This document shows positions 45,474 to 55,284 of a DNA stretch of 64,000 bases, in pieces (the first letter of the stretch is position 1; every line of letters begins with the position of its first letter). The position numbers and the translations under genes were made by a program. Source of the stretch: Paenibacillus radicibacter (GTDB lineage: Bacteria; Bacillota; Bacilli; Paenibacillales; NBRC-103111); NCBI RefSeq assembly GCF_024721995.1, contig NZ_JANQBC010000008.1, positions 186,001 through 250,000 of the forward strand. The letters run 5' to 3'. Under the pieces are notes generated by a model that saw only the letters and a program-made list of their open reading frames with translations, was not told the origin of the DNA and made no database searches.

Positions 45474-46916
45474 TCAAGCTGCCGTCAACGATTGTTGGAA
45501 CGCTTTCTCAGCAAGTACATATTGCATCATCGCAGATTGTGCCTGCCACAGCTGTGTTGTTCCTGGCTTAGCTGAATAATCTACTATGGCTGTAACCGCT
45601 GCTGTGAGCGATTTGGTCATATTCTGGATGTGAGCCATTGACGCATTCCCGCCATCTTGGAGCATGGATGCTGCGGTTAGCCACGATTGCTCCGCATTTT
45701 TTAGTGCTTGAATGGTTGCTTGATCAATAGCTGTAAGACGTGTTTCTTCCATATGCGGCAAAATAATGCCAGATAACGTCGCCATTAGCTTACTACCCGT
45801 ATTCAACATCGTACCTACTTGATCAGGCTTCGCACCTGTCCATTTCATATGTGTAAGGGCAGGTAGATCGAGTGGCTTCGCATATACATCGATCTTCTTC
45901 TCTTTAAAAACTTTAGAAAGACGCTGTGACTCCGCCTTCGTCATCGTAATCCCCGCATATACCGTAGACTTATCTCCAACCTCAGTAGCTGGTAGTAACC
46001 CTTTACCCTTTAACGTATCCACATCGGCTTGCAGGGAAGCGCTGCTTGAGAATATTCCATGCTGCATTAACATATAAGATCGAGCATCAATTTTTACAGG
46101 TACTGTTGCGACGCCCGATTTCGAAGCTGGTGGAGCGACTTTTCCTGCAGCTGTATCGCCTGCCTTAACTGCACCTTGTGATCCTGATCCGGTGTCTGAT
46201 GGATTCAGTACCGTTACAGGGTTCGGTGTAATGGTACTCACCTGTCCCATTGTAGGGATAGCGTCCGTTCCATTCGTGTCTGTCTTCGATCCATCGCCCA
46301 TCAACATCGTCAGAATGAAGAAACCGAATGCTGCACCAGTCACAACAGCTCCAGCTACAGCCCCAGCAACTTTCCACCACTGCATCGGTGGACGCTTGCG
46401 GTATGTGGTATGAATCTGCGGATCATTCTCTTGCCAGAAGGAATCTGCTGACTTCCACTGCTCATCTATTTCAGGCTCATGTCTTGGTGCATAGCTCTCC
46501 TGATAGAAGACAGGCGGCTGTGGCTCTGGACTACGAAATGGCGTGCGTATCGGCTCTTGTTGCGCATATGTATGTTGATATACAGGCTCCTCACGTTCCA
46601 TATGCTTATGATCCTGCTCATGCTGTGACTCTCTTATGATTCGTTCCACACGCTCTGTCTCTGTCTCAAATGAACTCTTCCATGGTCCGAAATCGGTTGT
46701 GTATTGGTTGAGTAAGGACGGATCCAAATATTCTACGTCGTCCATGAACCGTGTATTCTGTTTCTGCTGTGTCTCTTGTACAGGCTCTACCCGAGTTTCT
46801 ACTCGGTATTCATCTACATGCAAGGGAATAATGATAGGTTCAGCTTGTTCCTTATTAGATGATTCAACTCGATTGCCACTGCGATCAAACCGAATTGTAT
46901 ATTTACCGTTATTCAT
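45474..46916 (-). CDS. SPOR-domain membrane protein in the spoIIB position
   Basis: A 480-residue bitopic protein: a long cytoplasmic N-terminal part (residues 1-180) rich in Glu, Gln and Pro, one membrane helix (about 182-205), a Ser/Thr/Pro linker and an extracytoplasmic SPOR-type domain (about 272-350, with YMLMQHGIFSSSASLQADVDTLKGKG), which binds denuded septal peptidoglycan. A C-terminal helical part follows. B. subtilis spoIIB, a SPOR protein of engulfment, lies between folC/comC and maf, so this is a positional counterpart; sequence similarity is not enough to name it. ATG 46916 has AGGAGA 7 bases upstream. Confidence 0.8.
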   Translation of the reverse strand: MNNGKYTIRFDRSGNRVESSNKEQAEPIIIPLHVDEYRVETRVEPVQETQQKQNTRFMDDVEYLDPSLLNQYTTDFGPWKSSFETETERVERIIRESQHEQDHKHMEREEPVYQHTYAQQEPIRTPFRSPEPQPPVFYQESYAPRHEPEIDEQWKSADSFWQENDPQIHTTYRKRPPMQWWKVAGAVAGAVVTGAAFGFFILTMLMGDGSKTDTNGTDAIPTMGQVSTITPNPVTVLNPSDTGSGSQGAVKAGDTAAGKVAPPASKSGVATVPVKIDARSYMLMQHGIFSSSASLQADVDTLKGKGLLPATEVGDKSTVYAGITMTKAESQRLSKVFKEKKIDVYAKPLDLPALTHMKWTGAKPDQVGTMLNTGSKLMATLSGIILPHMEETRLTAIDQATIQALKNAEQSWLTAASMLQDGGNASMAHIQNMTKSLTAAVTAIVDYSAKPGTTQLWQAQSAMMQYVLAEKAFQQSLTAA

Positions 46917-47007
46917 AATCTTCTCTCCTAACTCCAATACATTTCATAGTTTACGAGTGTTTGTTACTAGATTATGTTTAAGAGAGAACAATTATGACCA
47001 AATTTGT

Positions 47008-47066
47008 AGTAAAAAAAAGAATCGCACGCCTACTGGAAGATCAATTTCCAGTCGGAATGCGATTCT
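47008..47066 (-). terminator. Terminator after murC
   Basis: Minus-strand AGAATCGCA pairs with TGCGATTCT, with an inner ACTGGAA/TTCCAGT stem, followed by TTTTTTTT. Confidence 0.92.
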
Positions 47067-47088
47067 ATTATTGACTAATCCTATTCAT

Positions 47089-48474
47089 TTACTTCTGATT
47101 CGCACGCTCTTGTAGCAATTTGGCTAAGCCATGCGATGCTTTCCAGATGTCACCAGCACCCATCGTAATGACCAAGTCACCACTTTTCGCATGATTGCTT
47201 AAGTAATGAAGGACATCTTCCCGATCTGGGATGTGTTGTACATTTGGATTGCTGTTCTGACGAATCAGTTCAACGAGCTTAGCAGAAGTAATGCCTTCAA
47301 TCTGCTTCTCACCAGCAGGGGAGTAAATATCGGAAATAATAACTTCATCTGCTTCAGTAAATGCACGTGAGAACTGCTCGAACAAGTAATACGTACGTGT
47401 GTAGCGCTGCGGTTGGAATACAGCTACGATATTCTTGCCCGTTGCTTTTGCAGCAGCAATCGTTGCTTCGATCTCAGTCGGGTGATGCGCATAGTCATCG
47501 ATAACAAGAATGTCATCCACTTCGCCAAGCACTTGGAATCTGCGCTTCGCACCACGGAATTCCTTGATCGCAACTGCGATTTTATCAAAGGAGATACCTC
47601 CCTCTAGGCAAGTAATAACCGTCGCAAGTGAATTGTACACATTGTGTTTCCCTGGCACCGAAAGTTCGATTTGACCCAACAACTCGCCATGACGCACGAC
47701 ATCATAGGAAACTTTGCGGTCGCCCAGTTGAATGTTCTTCGCAATATAATCCGCTTGTTCATGAATACCATACGTAATCACTTCGCTGTGAATATCTTTT
47801 TGCATCGCTCTCAAATACTCATCATCTAGACAAATGATCGCTTTACCGCCCTCACGTACTTGGCTGAGGAACTGCGCGTATGCTTTTTTCAAATTCTCAA
47901 AGTCGCCATTATAGTTCTCTAAATGATCAGCTTCGATATTGTTTACAAGCGCAAGTGTTGGATGATACTGCAAGAATGTACCATCACTCTCATCCGCTTC
48001 TGCTACGACATATTCGCCTTTACCCGCTTTCGCGTTCGAACCTACGTTCATAATCTCGCCGCCAATGATGTACGTTGGGTCTTCGCCGCAATTTTCCATG
48101 ACAAGAGCGATCATCGAAGATGTCGTTGTCTTCCCATGCGCACCTGCAACTGCGATCCCTTTACGAGCGTTCATGAGTCTTGCTAACATTTGCGAACGGT
48201 GGATGACTGGAATGCTTAATTTCTCAGCTTCCTGAATCTCCACATTATCTTTAGAAAGAGCTGTCGAATACACGACAAGGTCAGCACCTTTAACGTTGTC
48301 TGCCTCATGTCCAATAAAAACATGCGCGCCTTTGGCTTTTAATTTCTCAGTTAACTCTTGTTGTGCCAAATCAGAGCCAGATACCTGGTATCCCATTTCC
48401 AGCATTACTTTGGCGATGGCACTCATGCCATATCCACCAATGCCGATAAAATGTACATGTTCTGATATATTCAA
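47089..48474 (-). CDS. murC: UDP-N-acetylmuramate-L-alanine ligase
   Basis: Adds L-alanine to UDP-MurNAc, the first peptide-forming step of peptidoglycan synthesis. 461 residues: N-terminal HFIGIGGYGMSAIA Rossmann domain, ATP-binding GAHGKTTTSSM, EADESDGTF and VNNIEADHLENY, and a C-terminal domain with DDYAHHPTEI. I favour TTG 48474 (GGTGAGG upstream), which starts just before the conserved region; longer in-frame extensions reach into folC. It follows folC by 7 bases. In B. subtilis murC is elsewhere and comC occupies this place. Confidence 0.95.
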   Translation of the reverse strand: MNISEHVHFIGIGGYGMSAIAKVMLEMGYQVSGSDLAQQELTEKLKAKGAHVFIGHEADNVKGADLVVYSTALSKDNVEIQEAEKLSIPVIHRSQMLARLMNARKGIAVAGAHGKTTTSSMIALVMENCGEDPTYIIGGEIMNVGSNAKAGKGEYVVAEADESDGTFLQYHPTLALVNNIEADHLENYNGDFENLKKAYAQFLSQVREGGKAIICLDDEYLRAMQKDIHSEVITYGIHEQADYIAKNIQLGDRKVSYDVVRHGELLGQIELSVPGKHNVYNSLATVITCLEGGISFDKIAVAIKEFRGAKRRFQVLGEVDDILVIDDYAHHPTEIEATIAAAKATGKNIVAVFQPQRYTRTYYLFEQFSRAFTEADEVIISDIYSPAGEKQIEGITSAKLVELIRQNSNPNVQHIPDREDVLHYLSNHAKSGDLVITMGAGDIWKASHGLAKLLQERANQK

Positions 48475-48481
48475 GCCTTCC

Positions 48482-49837
48482 TCACCATCCCTTTTCCGAA
48501 TCGGCTTTACGCAAAATCCATGCGCGAACATCCGAGATCATGTAAAGCGTTCCTGACACAACCCCTAGATCGCCTGGATCAATTTTGCTTTGTAAAAGCT
48601 CTAATGCCGACTTCCACTCTGTTTCTACTATTACTTCAACATCTGTGCGACCGAGCTGTGCTAACTGCTGATATACTTTATCAGCAAGTTTGGCCGCATC
48701 TTCTTTTTTATGATAATCCGCTTCCGTAACGATCAAAGTATCCACTATTGGCAGTATATGACTCAAATAGCCTGTATGATACTTTGTTGAGAGCATTCCG
48801 ATCATAAAATGTAACTTTTTATACGTATAGGTGCTTTTAAGCGCCTCTGCAAGTACAGCTGCCCCTTCAGGATTGTGCGCACCATCAAGAATAAGCTTCG
48901 GCTCTTGGGACACTAGTTCCAAGCGACCTGCCCATTGTGTACATTTCAACGCTTCTTGCAATTGATCATCCTCAACCATCAGCGCATAGTATTGACGAAG
49001 CACTTCAAGTGTCATCATTGCAGCTGATGCATTCTTCAGCTGATGGGGTCCATTAAGCGATATTTCAAGCTCTGGCAGCTTACGGAATGGTCCTTCGAAA
49101 CGGAACTTCTGACTGTTCTCTTCGTTCGTAATCGCCTCAAATTGGAATTCCTCATGAAGCGTATAGATCGTTGACTTGCGCTCTTTAGCCACGCGCTTGA
49201 TTACTTCTAATGCTACTGGATCTTCAACTGTACATACAACAGGCACACCTGACTTAATAATGCCCGCTTTCTCTGCTGCAACGGCTTCAATCGTATCTCC
49301 AAGCACGTCCATGTGGTCATGCCCAATATTCGTAATGATGGATACAACTGGCGTCACAATATTCGTCGAATCCAAGCGACCGCCAAGCCCCGTCTCCCAT
49401 ACGACATAGTCCGGGAATGTAACTGTACCGAAATATAACAAAGAAACAGCCGTACAAACTTCAAACATCGTTGGCGAGCCAAGCTCTGATACTGCAATCT
49501 CATCAAACACAGGTTTAATTCGATTTGCCAGATCAAGTAGCTGCTGCTCTTCAATGTCTACGCCATTATATTTCATGCGGTTCGTGAATTTCTCGATGTA
49601 AGGGGACGTAAATGTCCCCACATCATAGCCACCTCTATGCAGTACTTCACTTAAGTACGCACAAGTTGAACCTTTGCCATTCGTTCCCGCTACATGAATG
49701 AATTTAAGTCTACGTTCGGGATGACCAAGCTTTTCCATGAACATCTCCATGCGCTTGAGTCCCGGTTTAATTCCGTGCGATACCAAACCTACAATCCAAT
49801 TTACAGCATCCTCATATCGAACGAAAGATTGTGCCAT
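48482..49837 (-). CDS. folC: Bifunctional folylpolyglutamate/dihydrofolate synthase
   Basis: Mur-ligase-fold enzyme that adds glutamate to folates, and in many Bacillota also makes dihydrofolate from dihydropteroate. 451 residues with GTNGKGSTCAYL (P-loop), EVGLGGRLD-type segment WETGLGGRLDSTNI, and ILDGAHNPEGA. Directly behind valS as in B. subtilis, 42 bases from its stop. Confidence 0.95.
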   Translation of the reverse strand: MAQSFVRYEDAVNWIVGLVSHGIKPGLKRMEMFMEKLGHPERRLKFIHVAGTNGKGSTCAYLSEVLHRGGYDVGTFTSPYIEKFTNRMKYNGVDIEEQQLLDLANRIKPVFDEIAVSELGSPTMFEVCTAVSLLYFGTVTFPDYVVWETGLGGRLDSTNIVTPVVSIITNIGHDHMDVLGDTIEAVAAEKAGIIKSGVPVVCTVEDPVALEVIKRVAKERKSTIYTLHEEFQFEAITNEENSQKFRFEGPFRKLPELEISLNGPHQLKNASAAMMTLEVLRQYYALMVEDDQLQEALKCTQWAGRLELVSQEPKLILDGAHNPEGAAVLAEALKSTYTYKKLHFMIGMLSTKYHTGYLSHILPIVDTLIVTEADYHKKEDAAKLADKVYQQLAQLGRTDVEVIVETEWKSALELLQSKIDPGDLGVVSGTLYMISDVRAWILRKADSEKGW

Positions 49838-49879
49838 CGTCGTTTCCCATCCCTTTGCTTGTTAGAATGCGAGATCTAT

Positions 49880-52549
49880 TTATGCTTTTAGTTCAGCTAC
49901 ACGAGCTAGTACTTTCTCACGCTTATCCGCGTAGTCAGCTAGCTTCGCTTTTTCTTCTTCGATGACTTTTGCAGGCGCCTTCGATACGAAACCTTGGTTA
50001 GATAGCTTCTTCTCGATACGCTCAACTTCACCGTCGAGTGTAGCTACTTCTTTTTCAAGACGAGCAAGCTCTTGTGTAATATCAATTAATCCTGCAAGTG
50101 GTAAGAACAACTCTGCGCCTGTTACTACAGCAGTCATGGACTTCTCAGGAGCAGCCATAGCCATGTCAATCTCAAGTGCTGAAGTGTTACAGAAGCGTTG
50201 GATGTAGTTCATGTTGCCACGCAAAATCGCATCTACTTGTTCAGATGCAGGCTTAATGTTCAATTCAATCTTCTTGCTCATTGGCACGTTCACTTCTGCA
50301 CGAATGTTACGAACAGAGCGGATGATGTCCATTAGCATTTCCATCTCACGAACTGCTTCTGGTGCTTCAAATCCTGTTTCATATGTCGGCCACGCAGCAA
50401 GTGTGATTGTCGCGCCTTCATGTGGCAAGTGCTGCCATATTTCCTCGGAAATGAACGGCATGAACGGGTGAATGAGGCGCTGTGTGCGATCAAGTACGTA
50501 AGCAAGAACAGATTGCGTTGTTTTCTTCGCAACTGCATCTTCACCGTACAGGCTAAGCTTACTGAACTCAATATACCAGTCACATAGATCGTCCCAGATG
50601 AAGTTGTAGAGTAAGCGACCTGTCTCACCGAACTCATAAACATCGATTAAGCGAGTTACGTCGCGTACGGTTTCATTCAAGCGGTGCAAGATCCAGCGAT
50701 CAGCTGTGCTTAAGTTTCCGCTTAGATCAATATCAGAAGCTTCAAATCCTTCCAAGTTCATAAGTGCGAAACGAGAAGCGTTCCAAATCTTGTTCGCAAA
50801 GTTACGAGCTTGCTCGACACGTTCCCAGCGGAAACGCAAATCTTGACCTGGAGTCGAAGATGTCGATAGCATGTAACGCATTGCGTCTACGCCATATTTT
50901 TCAATAACTTCAAGTGGATCTACGCCGTTGCCTAGAGACTTGGACATCTTACGACCGTCCGCGTCACGCACAAGTCCATGGATAAGTACATCTTTAAATG
51001 GAACTTGATCTGTAAACTCAAGACCAGTAAAGATCATACGCGCAACCCAGAAGTAGATAATATCATAACCTGTTACAAGTACGCTGGTTGGGTAGTAGCG
51101 CTCTAGATCAGGTGTTTTCTCCGGCCAGCCTAGTGTGGAGAACGGCCATAGTGCAGAGGAGAACCATGTATCAAGTACGTCATTGTCTTGGTTCACGTTC
51201 TCAGATCCACACTTCGAGCAGCAAGACGCATCTTCGCGCGCTACCGTTGTCTCGCCACAATCCGCACAATGCCAAGCTGGAATACGGTGACCCCACCACA
51301 ATTGACGGGAAATACACCAGTCACGAACATTTTCAATCCAGTTCAAATACGTTCTTTCGAAACGATCTGGAACGAAGTTTACGCCGTCTCCAGATTTCTG
51401 CGCATCAATTGCACGCTCTGCAAGTGGTTTCATGCTTACGAACCATTGTGTGGATAAGTAAGGCTCAACAACTGCACCACTGCGCTCGGAGTGACCTACT
51501 TGGTGAACGTGCTCTTCAATTTTAAGAAGAACGCCTTGCTCTTTCATATCAGCAACAAGCTTCTTACGGCATTCGAAACGATCCATGCCTTCATAAGGAC
51601 CTGCATTGGTATTCATCGTACCGGATTCATCCATGACTAAGATCTGAGGCAGGTCGTGACGACTACCTACTTCAAAGTCGTTCGGATCGTGTGCAGGTGT
51701 AATCTTCACAGCACCGGAACCGAATTCTTTCTCTACATATTCATCAGCGATAATAGGTATCTCGCGACCAACTACTGGAAGTACAAGCATTTGACCGATC
51801 AAGTGCTTGTAACGCTCATCTTCAGGATGAACCGCTACTGCTGTATCACCAAGCATTGTCTCTGGACGAGTCGTTGCGATAACGATCGAGTGCTTACCGT
51901 CTTTTGTCTTATATTGAAGGTGGTAAAGCGCACCTTGTACTTCTTTGTATTCAACTTCGATATCCGAAAGCGCTGTACGAGCAGCCGGGTCCCAGTTGAT
52001 GATACGGTTGCCGCGGTAGATCAATCCTTTTTCATAAAGGGTTACGAATACTTCACGAACCGCCTTGGACAAACCTTCATCTAGTGTGAAACGCTCACGG
52101 GAGTAGTCAAGCGAGAATCCCATCTTCGCCCATTGCTCACGAATCGTGTCTGCATAGTGCTCTTTCCATTCCCATACTTTATCTAAGAACTTCTCACGAC
52201 CAAGGTCATAACGCGTTACGCCTTCTTCACGAAGCATCTGTTCAACTTTTGTTTGTGTCGCAATACCTGCGTGGTCAGAACCTGGAAGCCATAGTGCATC
52301 ATATCCCTGCATACGCTTCGTACGGATAAGAATATCCTGAAGTGTGTTATCCAGTGCGTGACCGATATGCAGCATACCCGTTACGTTCGGTGGCGGGATC
52401 ACGATCGTATAAGGCTTCGCGTCTTGACGCTGACCTGCTTTGAAAAATTCATTCTTCATCCAGAAGTCATACCATTTTTTCTCTGCGCCTTTTGGATCAT
52501 AAGTTGTCGGCATGGAGAGGGTAGGTTGTGTTTCGTTGTTCTCTGTCAT
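49880..52549 (-). CDS. valS: Valyl-tRNA synthetase
   Basis: Class I aminoacyl-tRNA synthetase, 889 residues. HIGH appears as [17 protein letters not shown] as [11 protein letters not shown], an editing CP1 domain lies between ([19 protein letters not shown]), and the C-terminal ~65 residues form the tRNA-binding coiled coil typical of ValS. ATG 52549 has AGGAGG 7 bases upstream; the open frame further upstream overlaps the T-box leader. Expression is governed by the leader that ends about 100 bases before the start codon. Confidence 0.97.
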   Translation of the reverse strand: MTENNETQPTLSMPTTYDPKGAEKKWYDFWMKNEFFKAGQRQDAKPYTIVIPPPNVTGMLHIGHALDNTLQDILIRTKRMQGYDALWLPGSDHAGIATQTKVEQMLREEGVTRYDLGREKFLDKVWEWKEHYADTIREQWAKMGFSLDYSRERFTLDEGLSKAVREVFVTLYEKGLIYRGNRIINWDPAARTALSDIEVEYKEVQGALYHLQYKTKDGKHSIVIATTRPETMLGDTAVAVHPEDERYKHLIGQMLVLPVVGREIPIIADEYVEKEFGSGAVKITPAHDPNDFEVGSRHDLPQILVMDESGTMNTNAGPYEGMDRFECRKKLVADMKEQGVLLKIEEHVHQVGHSERSGAVVEPYLSTQWFVSMKPLAERAIDAQKSGDGVNFVPDRFERTYLNWIENVRDWCISRQLWWGHRIPAWHCADCGETTVAREDASCCSKCGSENVNQDNDVLDTWFSSALWPFSTLGWPEKTPDLERYYPTSVLVTGYDIIYFWVARMIFTGLEFTDQVPFKDVLIHGLVRDADGRKMSKSLGNGVDPLEVIEKYGVDAMRYMLSTSSTPGQDLRFRWERVEQARNFANKIWNASRFALMNLEGFEASDIDLSGNLSTADRWILHRLNETVRDVTRLIDVYEFGETGRLLYNFIWDDLCDWYIEFSKLSLYGEDAVAKKTTQSVLAYVLDRTQRLIHPFMPFISEEIWQHLPHEGATITLAAWPTYETGFEAPEAVREMEMLMDIIRSVRNIRAEVNVPMSKKIELNIKPASEQVDAILRGNMNYIQRFCNTSALEIDMAMAAPEKSMTAVVTGAELFLPLAGLIDITQELARLEKEVATLDGEVERIEKKLSNQGFVSKAPAKVIEEEKAKLADYADKREKVLARVAELKA

Positions 52550-52649
52550 AAGATTACCTCCTATTTTGTGACCGTCCATAAAGACGGATGCAATCGTACA
52601 GCGGATATTACATGGTCCTAAGCTTGAGCGATATTTCACCAATATCAAA

Positions 52650-52945
52650 ATAAAAAGCCCTATCGTCACAAAGGACGAAAGGGCATAAGCTTCCGTGGTA
52701 CCACCTTTATTTCATATTCCTGTCCATAACTTGAATAACACTAAAGCATAGCGCTCTAGTAGGAATATGACACTTAAGTACAGATAACGGCTGCGGCCGG
52801 TCAACGCTACTTCGATCAACTCGTTCACGTCAACAACTCCGGGGCGACTTCGTGCGGGCTGCGTACTACGGAATTTCTCAGCAAAACCAATTCCGTTCTC
52901 TGGAGGGCATTACGCCTACTACTCCCCATCAAGGTTTGAGTATGT
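52650..52945 (-). promoter_or_regulatory. T-box leader of valS
   Basis: Transcribed on the minus strand. Stem I begins with GATGGGGAGTAGTA and carries AGAGA and GCTGAGAA distal-loop elements. The T-box AAGGTGGTACCACGG lies near 52700. The terminator GCCCTTTCGTCC / GACGATAGGGC (52684-52657) runs into TTTTTATTTT. In the specifier loop GAAGTCGCCCC, the CCCC can pair with GGGG of the 5' strand, making GTC, a valine codon, at 52848-52846 the specifier. Uncharged tRNA-Val would favour antitermination. Confidence 0.92.
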
Positions 52946-52961
52946 TCATATAATACATCAT

Positions 52962-52990
52962 ATGATAAACATTATTGCTTGGAGAGTCAA
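52962..52990 (-). promoter_or_regulatory. Promoter of the valS T-box transcript
   Basis: TTGACT (52990-52985) and TATCAT (52967-52962) on the minus strand are 17 bases apart, about 20 bases before the T-box stem I. Confidence 0.75.
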
Positions 52991-53002
52991 TATGTAAACC
53001 TG

Positions 53003-54535
53003 TTATCGAAATAAATGCCTATCCATTATTTTCAAATGAGAAGTCACCCTTGGTCGAAAGGCCATCAAAGCGAGTAAATCGCGTTCCAAATCCATCCCTG
53101 GCGCAATTTCAATGAGTTCCAATTGATGATCTACTAATTGAAAGACAGCACGTTCGGTAACATAGAGCACTGAAATTCCCCGCTGGCTCGCATAGTGTGC
53201 ATTGAAAGTGATTTGTTCCACTTGATGAATGAACTTATGGTGCCTGCCTTCTTGTAAAATCGTAAGATCACCTTCACCCACTTGGAGGAGTAAACCTCCT
53301 GCTGTAAACGTCGAGCAGAAGACAATTTTCTTCGCATTCTGACTGATGTTAATGAAACCACCGCAGCCCGTCAGCTTAGAACCGTACTTGCTTACATTCA
53401 CATTGCCGTACTGATCTGCTTCCGCCATGCCCAAGAAGGCAATATCAATGCCCCCACCATCAATGTAGTCAAATTGAGAAGGTTGACTCAAAATCGCGTA
53501 CGGATTCGTCGATGCACCAAAGCTGAGTCCGCGTGCAGGCACCCCGCCGATTGGACCCGATTCAACGAGCAATGTAAAGTCATGCACTCCGTCTTCGGCT
53601 GCAATGTAGCCTACACCTTCTGGCAGACCAATACCGAGATTGATAACATCTCCAGACTTAATCTCTTGTGCAGCCCTGCGCGCAATAATCTTCCGTTCAT
53701 CAAGCGGCATGGGCTGAATTCGACCAACGACTTCAGTAATTTCACCCGAATACGAAGCATTGTACACTTCGGCGAATGTCTGCCAATGCTCCGCTGGCTC
53801 GCATACAACAACCGCATCTACAAGGATACTCGGGATCACAACTTTCTGTGGATCCATTGATCCACCTTTGGCAATTCGCTCGACCTGTACGATCACTTGG
53901 CCGCCACTATTGCGCGCAGCCTGTGCCATAGCAAGCATTTCTAAAGTAACGGCTTCTTTCTCCATCGTAATATTGCCATACTCATCTGCCGTTGTTCCCC
54001 GTAATAACGCGATATGAATAGGGAAGCTAGGATAGAACAATACTTCTTCACCATTCACCTGCATGAGCTGTACCAAGTCATCTATGGAACGATTATTTAA
54101 TTTCCCACCTTCATAGCGAGGATCAACAAATGTGTGCAGCCCAACTGTTGTAAGAGTACCTGGCTTACCTGCTGCAATATCTCGGAATAAATGGGTGATG
54201 ACCCCTTGTGGCAAATTATATCCTTCAATCTGATTATCGAGAACGAGCTTACCAAGCTTCGGTGCCAATCCAAAATGCCCACCAATGACTCGCTTAACAA
54301 GTCCAGTATGCGCTAAGTGATTGAGCCCGCGATCCTTCCCGTCTCCTTGACCAGCTGCATAGATCAGTGTTAAATCAAGAGGCTGATTCTCTTCTAGAAA
54401 TCTGCGTTCCAATGCAGCAGTCATCCCTTCGGGATGCGCACAACCTACAAAACCACTGACAGCAACCGTCTGCCCTACCCCAATCCACCCAGCTGCCTCA
54501 TTCGAAGTAAGTAATGGCACCTTCTGCCCATACAT
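53003..54535 (-). CDS. Fused acyl-CoA:carboxylate CoA-transferase (family I)
   Basis: A 510-residue CoA-transferase with the alpha- and beta-type halves in one chain (N half about 1-270, C half about 280-510), as in acetate/propionate and 3-oxoacid CoA-transferases. The catalytic glutamate is E325 in LLVESGPIGGVPA, and GIGLPEGVGY is the second-half signature. It activates a carboxylic acid by moving CoA from acetyl-, succinyl- or acetoacetyl-CoA. It is last in the cluster. Its ATG overlaps the SDR stop by one base (TAATG), and its own stop is 12 bases from the valS promoter. Substrate unknown. Confidence 0.88.
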   Translation of the reverse strand: MYGQKVPLLTSNEAAGWIGVGQTVAVSGFVGCAHPEGMTAALERRFLEENQPLDLTLIYAAGQGDGKDRGLNHLAHTGLVKRVIGGHFGLAPKLGKLVLDNQIEGYNLPQGVITHLFRDIAAGKPGTLTTVGLHTFVDPRYEGGKLNNRSIDDLVQLMQVNGEEVLFYPSFPIHIALLRGTTADEYGNITMEKEAVTLEMLAMAQAARNSGGQVIVQVERIAKGGSMDPQKVVIPSILVDAVVVCEPAEHWQTFAEVYNASYSGEITEVVGRIQPMPLDERKIIARRAAQEIKSGDVINLGIGLPEGVGYIAAEDGVHDFTLLVESGPIGGVPARGLSFGASTNPYAILSQPSQFDYIDGGGIDIAFLGMAEADQYGNVNVSKYGSKLTGCGGFINISQNAKKIVFCSTFTAGGLLLQVGEGDLTILQEGRHHKFIHQVEQITFNAHYASQRGISVLYVTERAVFQLVDHQLELIEIAPGMDLERDLLALMAFRPRVTSHLKIMDRHLFR

Positions 54536-55284
54536 TAAATGACGAGCCCCCCATTTACCTCAAGCACCGTTCCATTCACATAATTCGCATCATCAGAAGC
54601 GAGGTACAAATAGGCTTGTGCGATATCAGACGGTTTCCCCAACCTGCGAAGCGGCACTTTCTCGACCATGGATGCAAGCACCTTTTCTGGTACACTGGCG
54701 ACCATCGCTGTCTCGACATATCCCGGTGCAACGGCGTTCACGTTAATACCCTTGAAACCAAGCTCCTTCGCCCATGTTTTCGTCATGCCGATCACACCCG
54801 CTTTTGTTGCCGCATAGTTCGTCTGCCCAATATTTCCGTGCACACCGACAATGGAAGATGTGTTGATAATTTTCCCAGAGCCCTCCTTAACCATATGAGG
54901 AGCTACGAATTTCGTGCAGTAAAATACCCCATTCAGGTTAACATCGATCACACGCTGCCACTGCTCGATGGACATCTTGCTTAGCATACTATCTTGCGTA
55001 ATTCCTGCATTATTGATCAAGATATCAATCGTAACGAAATGGGAGATCACATTCTCCACCATCAACTGCACACTTTCAGCACTGGATACATCCACCTGAA
55101 CGAATGTCACATGTTCTTGATAACCAGCAGCGCACAATTCTTCACACGCCGCTTTGCCAGCATTCCTATTGAAGTCCGCCATGGCAACGGAAGCCCCATT
55201 TTCCAAAAATAAGCGCACGGTTTCCAGTCCAATGCCACCCGCTCCACCTGTTATAAGCGCAACTTTACCTGCTAATCGACTCAT
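54535..55284 (-). CDS. Short-chain dehydrogenase/reductase, 3-hydroxyacyl type
   Basis: A 249-residue classical SDR: TGGAGGIG nucleotide loop, NNAG, and the S144-Y157-K161 catalytic set. Strand 2 ends in MADFN, with an Asp at position 37 that favours NAD(H) over NADP(H). That suits an oxidative role, such as a 3-hydroxybutyrate dehydrogenase-like enzyme, better than biosynthetic FabG; this is an inference. ATG 55284 has GAGGTG about 7 bases upstream. It overlaps the end of the upstream hydrolase gene by 20 bases. Confidence 0.87.
   Translation of the reverse strand: MSRLAGKVALITGGAGGIGLETVRLFLENGASVAMADFNRNAGKAACEELCAAGYQEHVTFVQVDVSSAESVQLMVENVISHFVTIDILINNAGITQDSMLSKMSIEQWQRVIDVNLNGVFYCTKFVAPHMVKEGSGKIINTSSIVGVHGNIGQTNYAATKAGVIGMTKTWAKELGFKGINVNAVAPGYVETAMVASVPEKVLASMVEKVPLRRLGKPSDIAQAYLYLASDDANYVNGTVLEVNGGLVI

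Noticed and set aside
46636-47115. 159-codon plus-strand frame opposite the SPOR gene and murC terminator
   Set aside because: It crosses a strong terminator hairpin and the start of the SPOR gene and has no ribosome binding site.
51088-51525. 145-codon plus-strand frame inside valS
   Set aside because: Antisense to the conserved ValS region; Cys/His/Ser composition with no motif.
53003-54535. Fusion of CoA-transferase subunits as an assembly artefact
   Set aside because: Single-chain CoA-transferases of about 510-520 residues are a normal family form, and the frame is unbroken.
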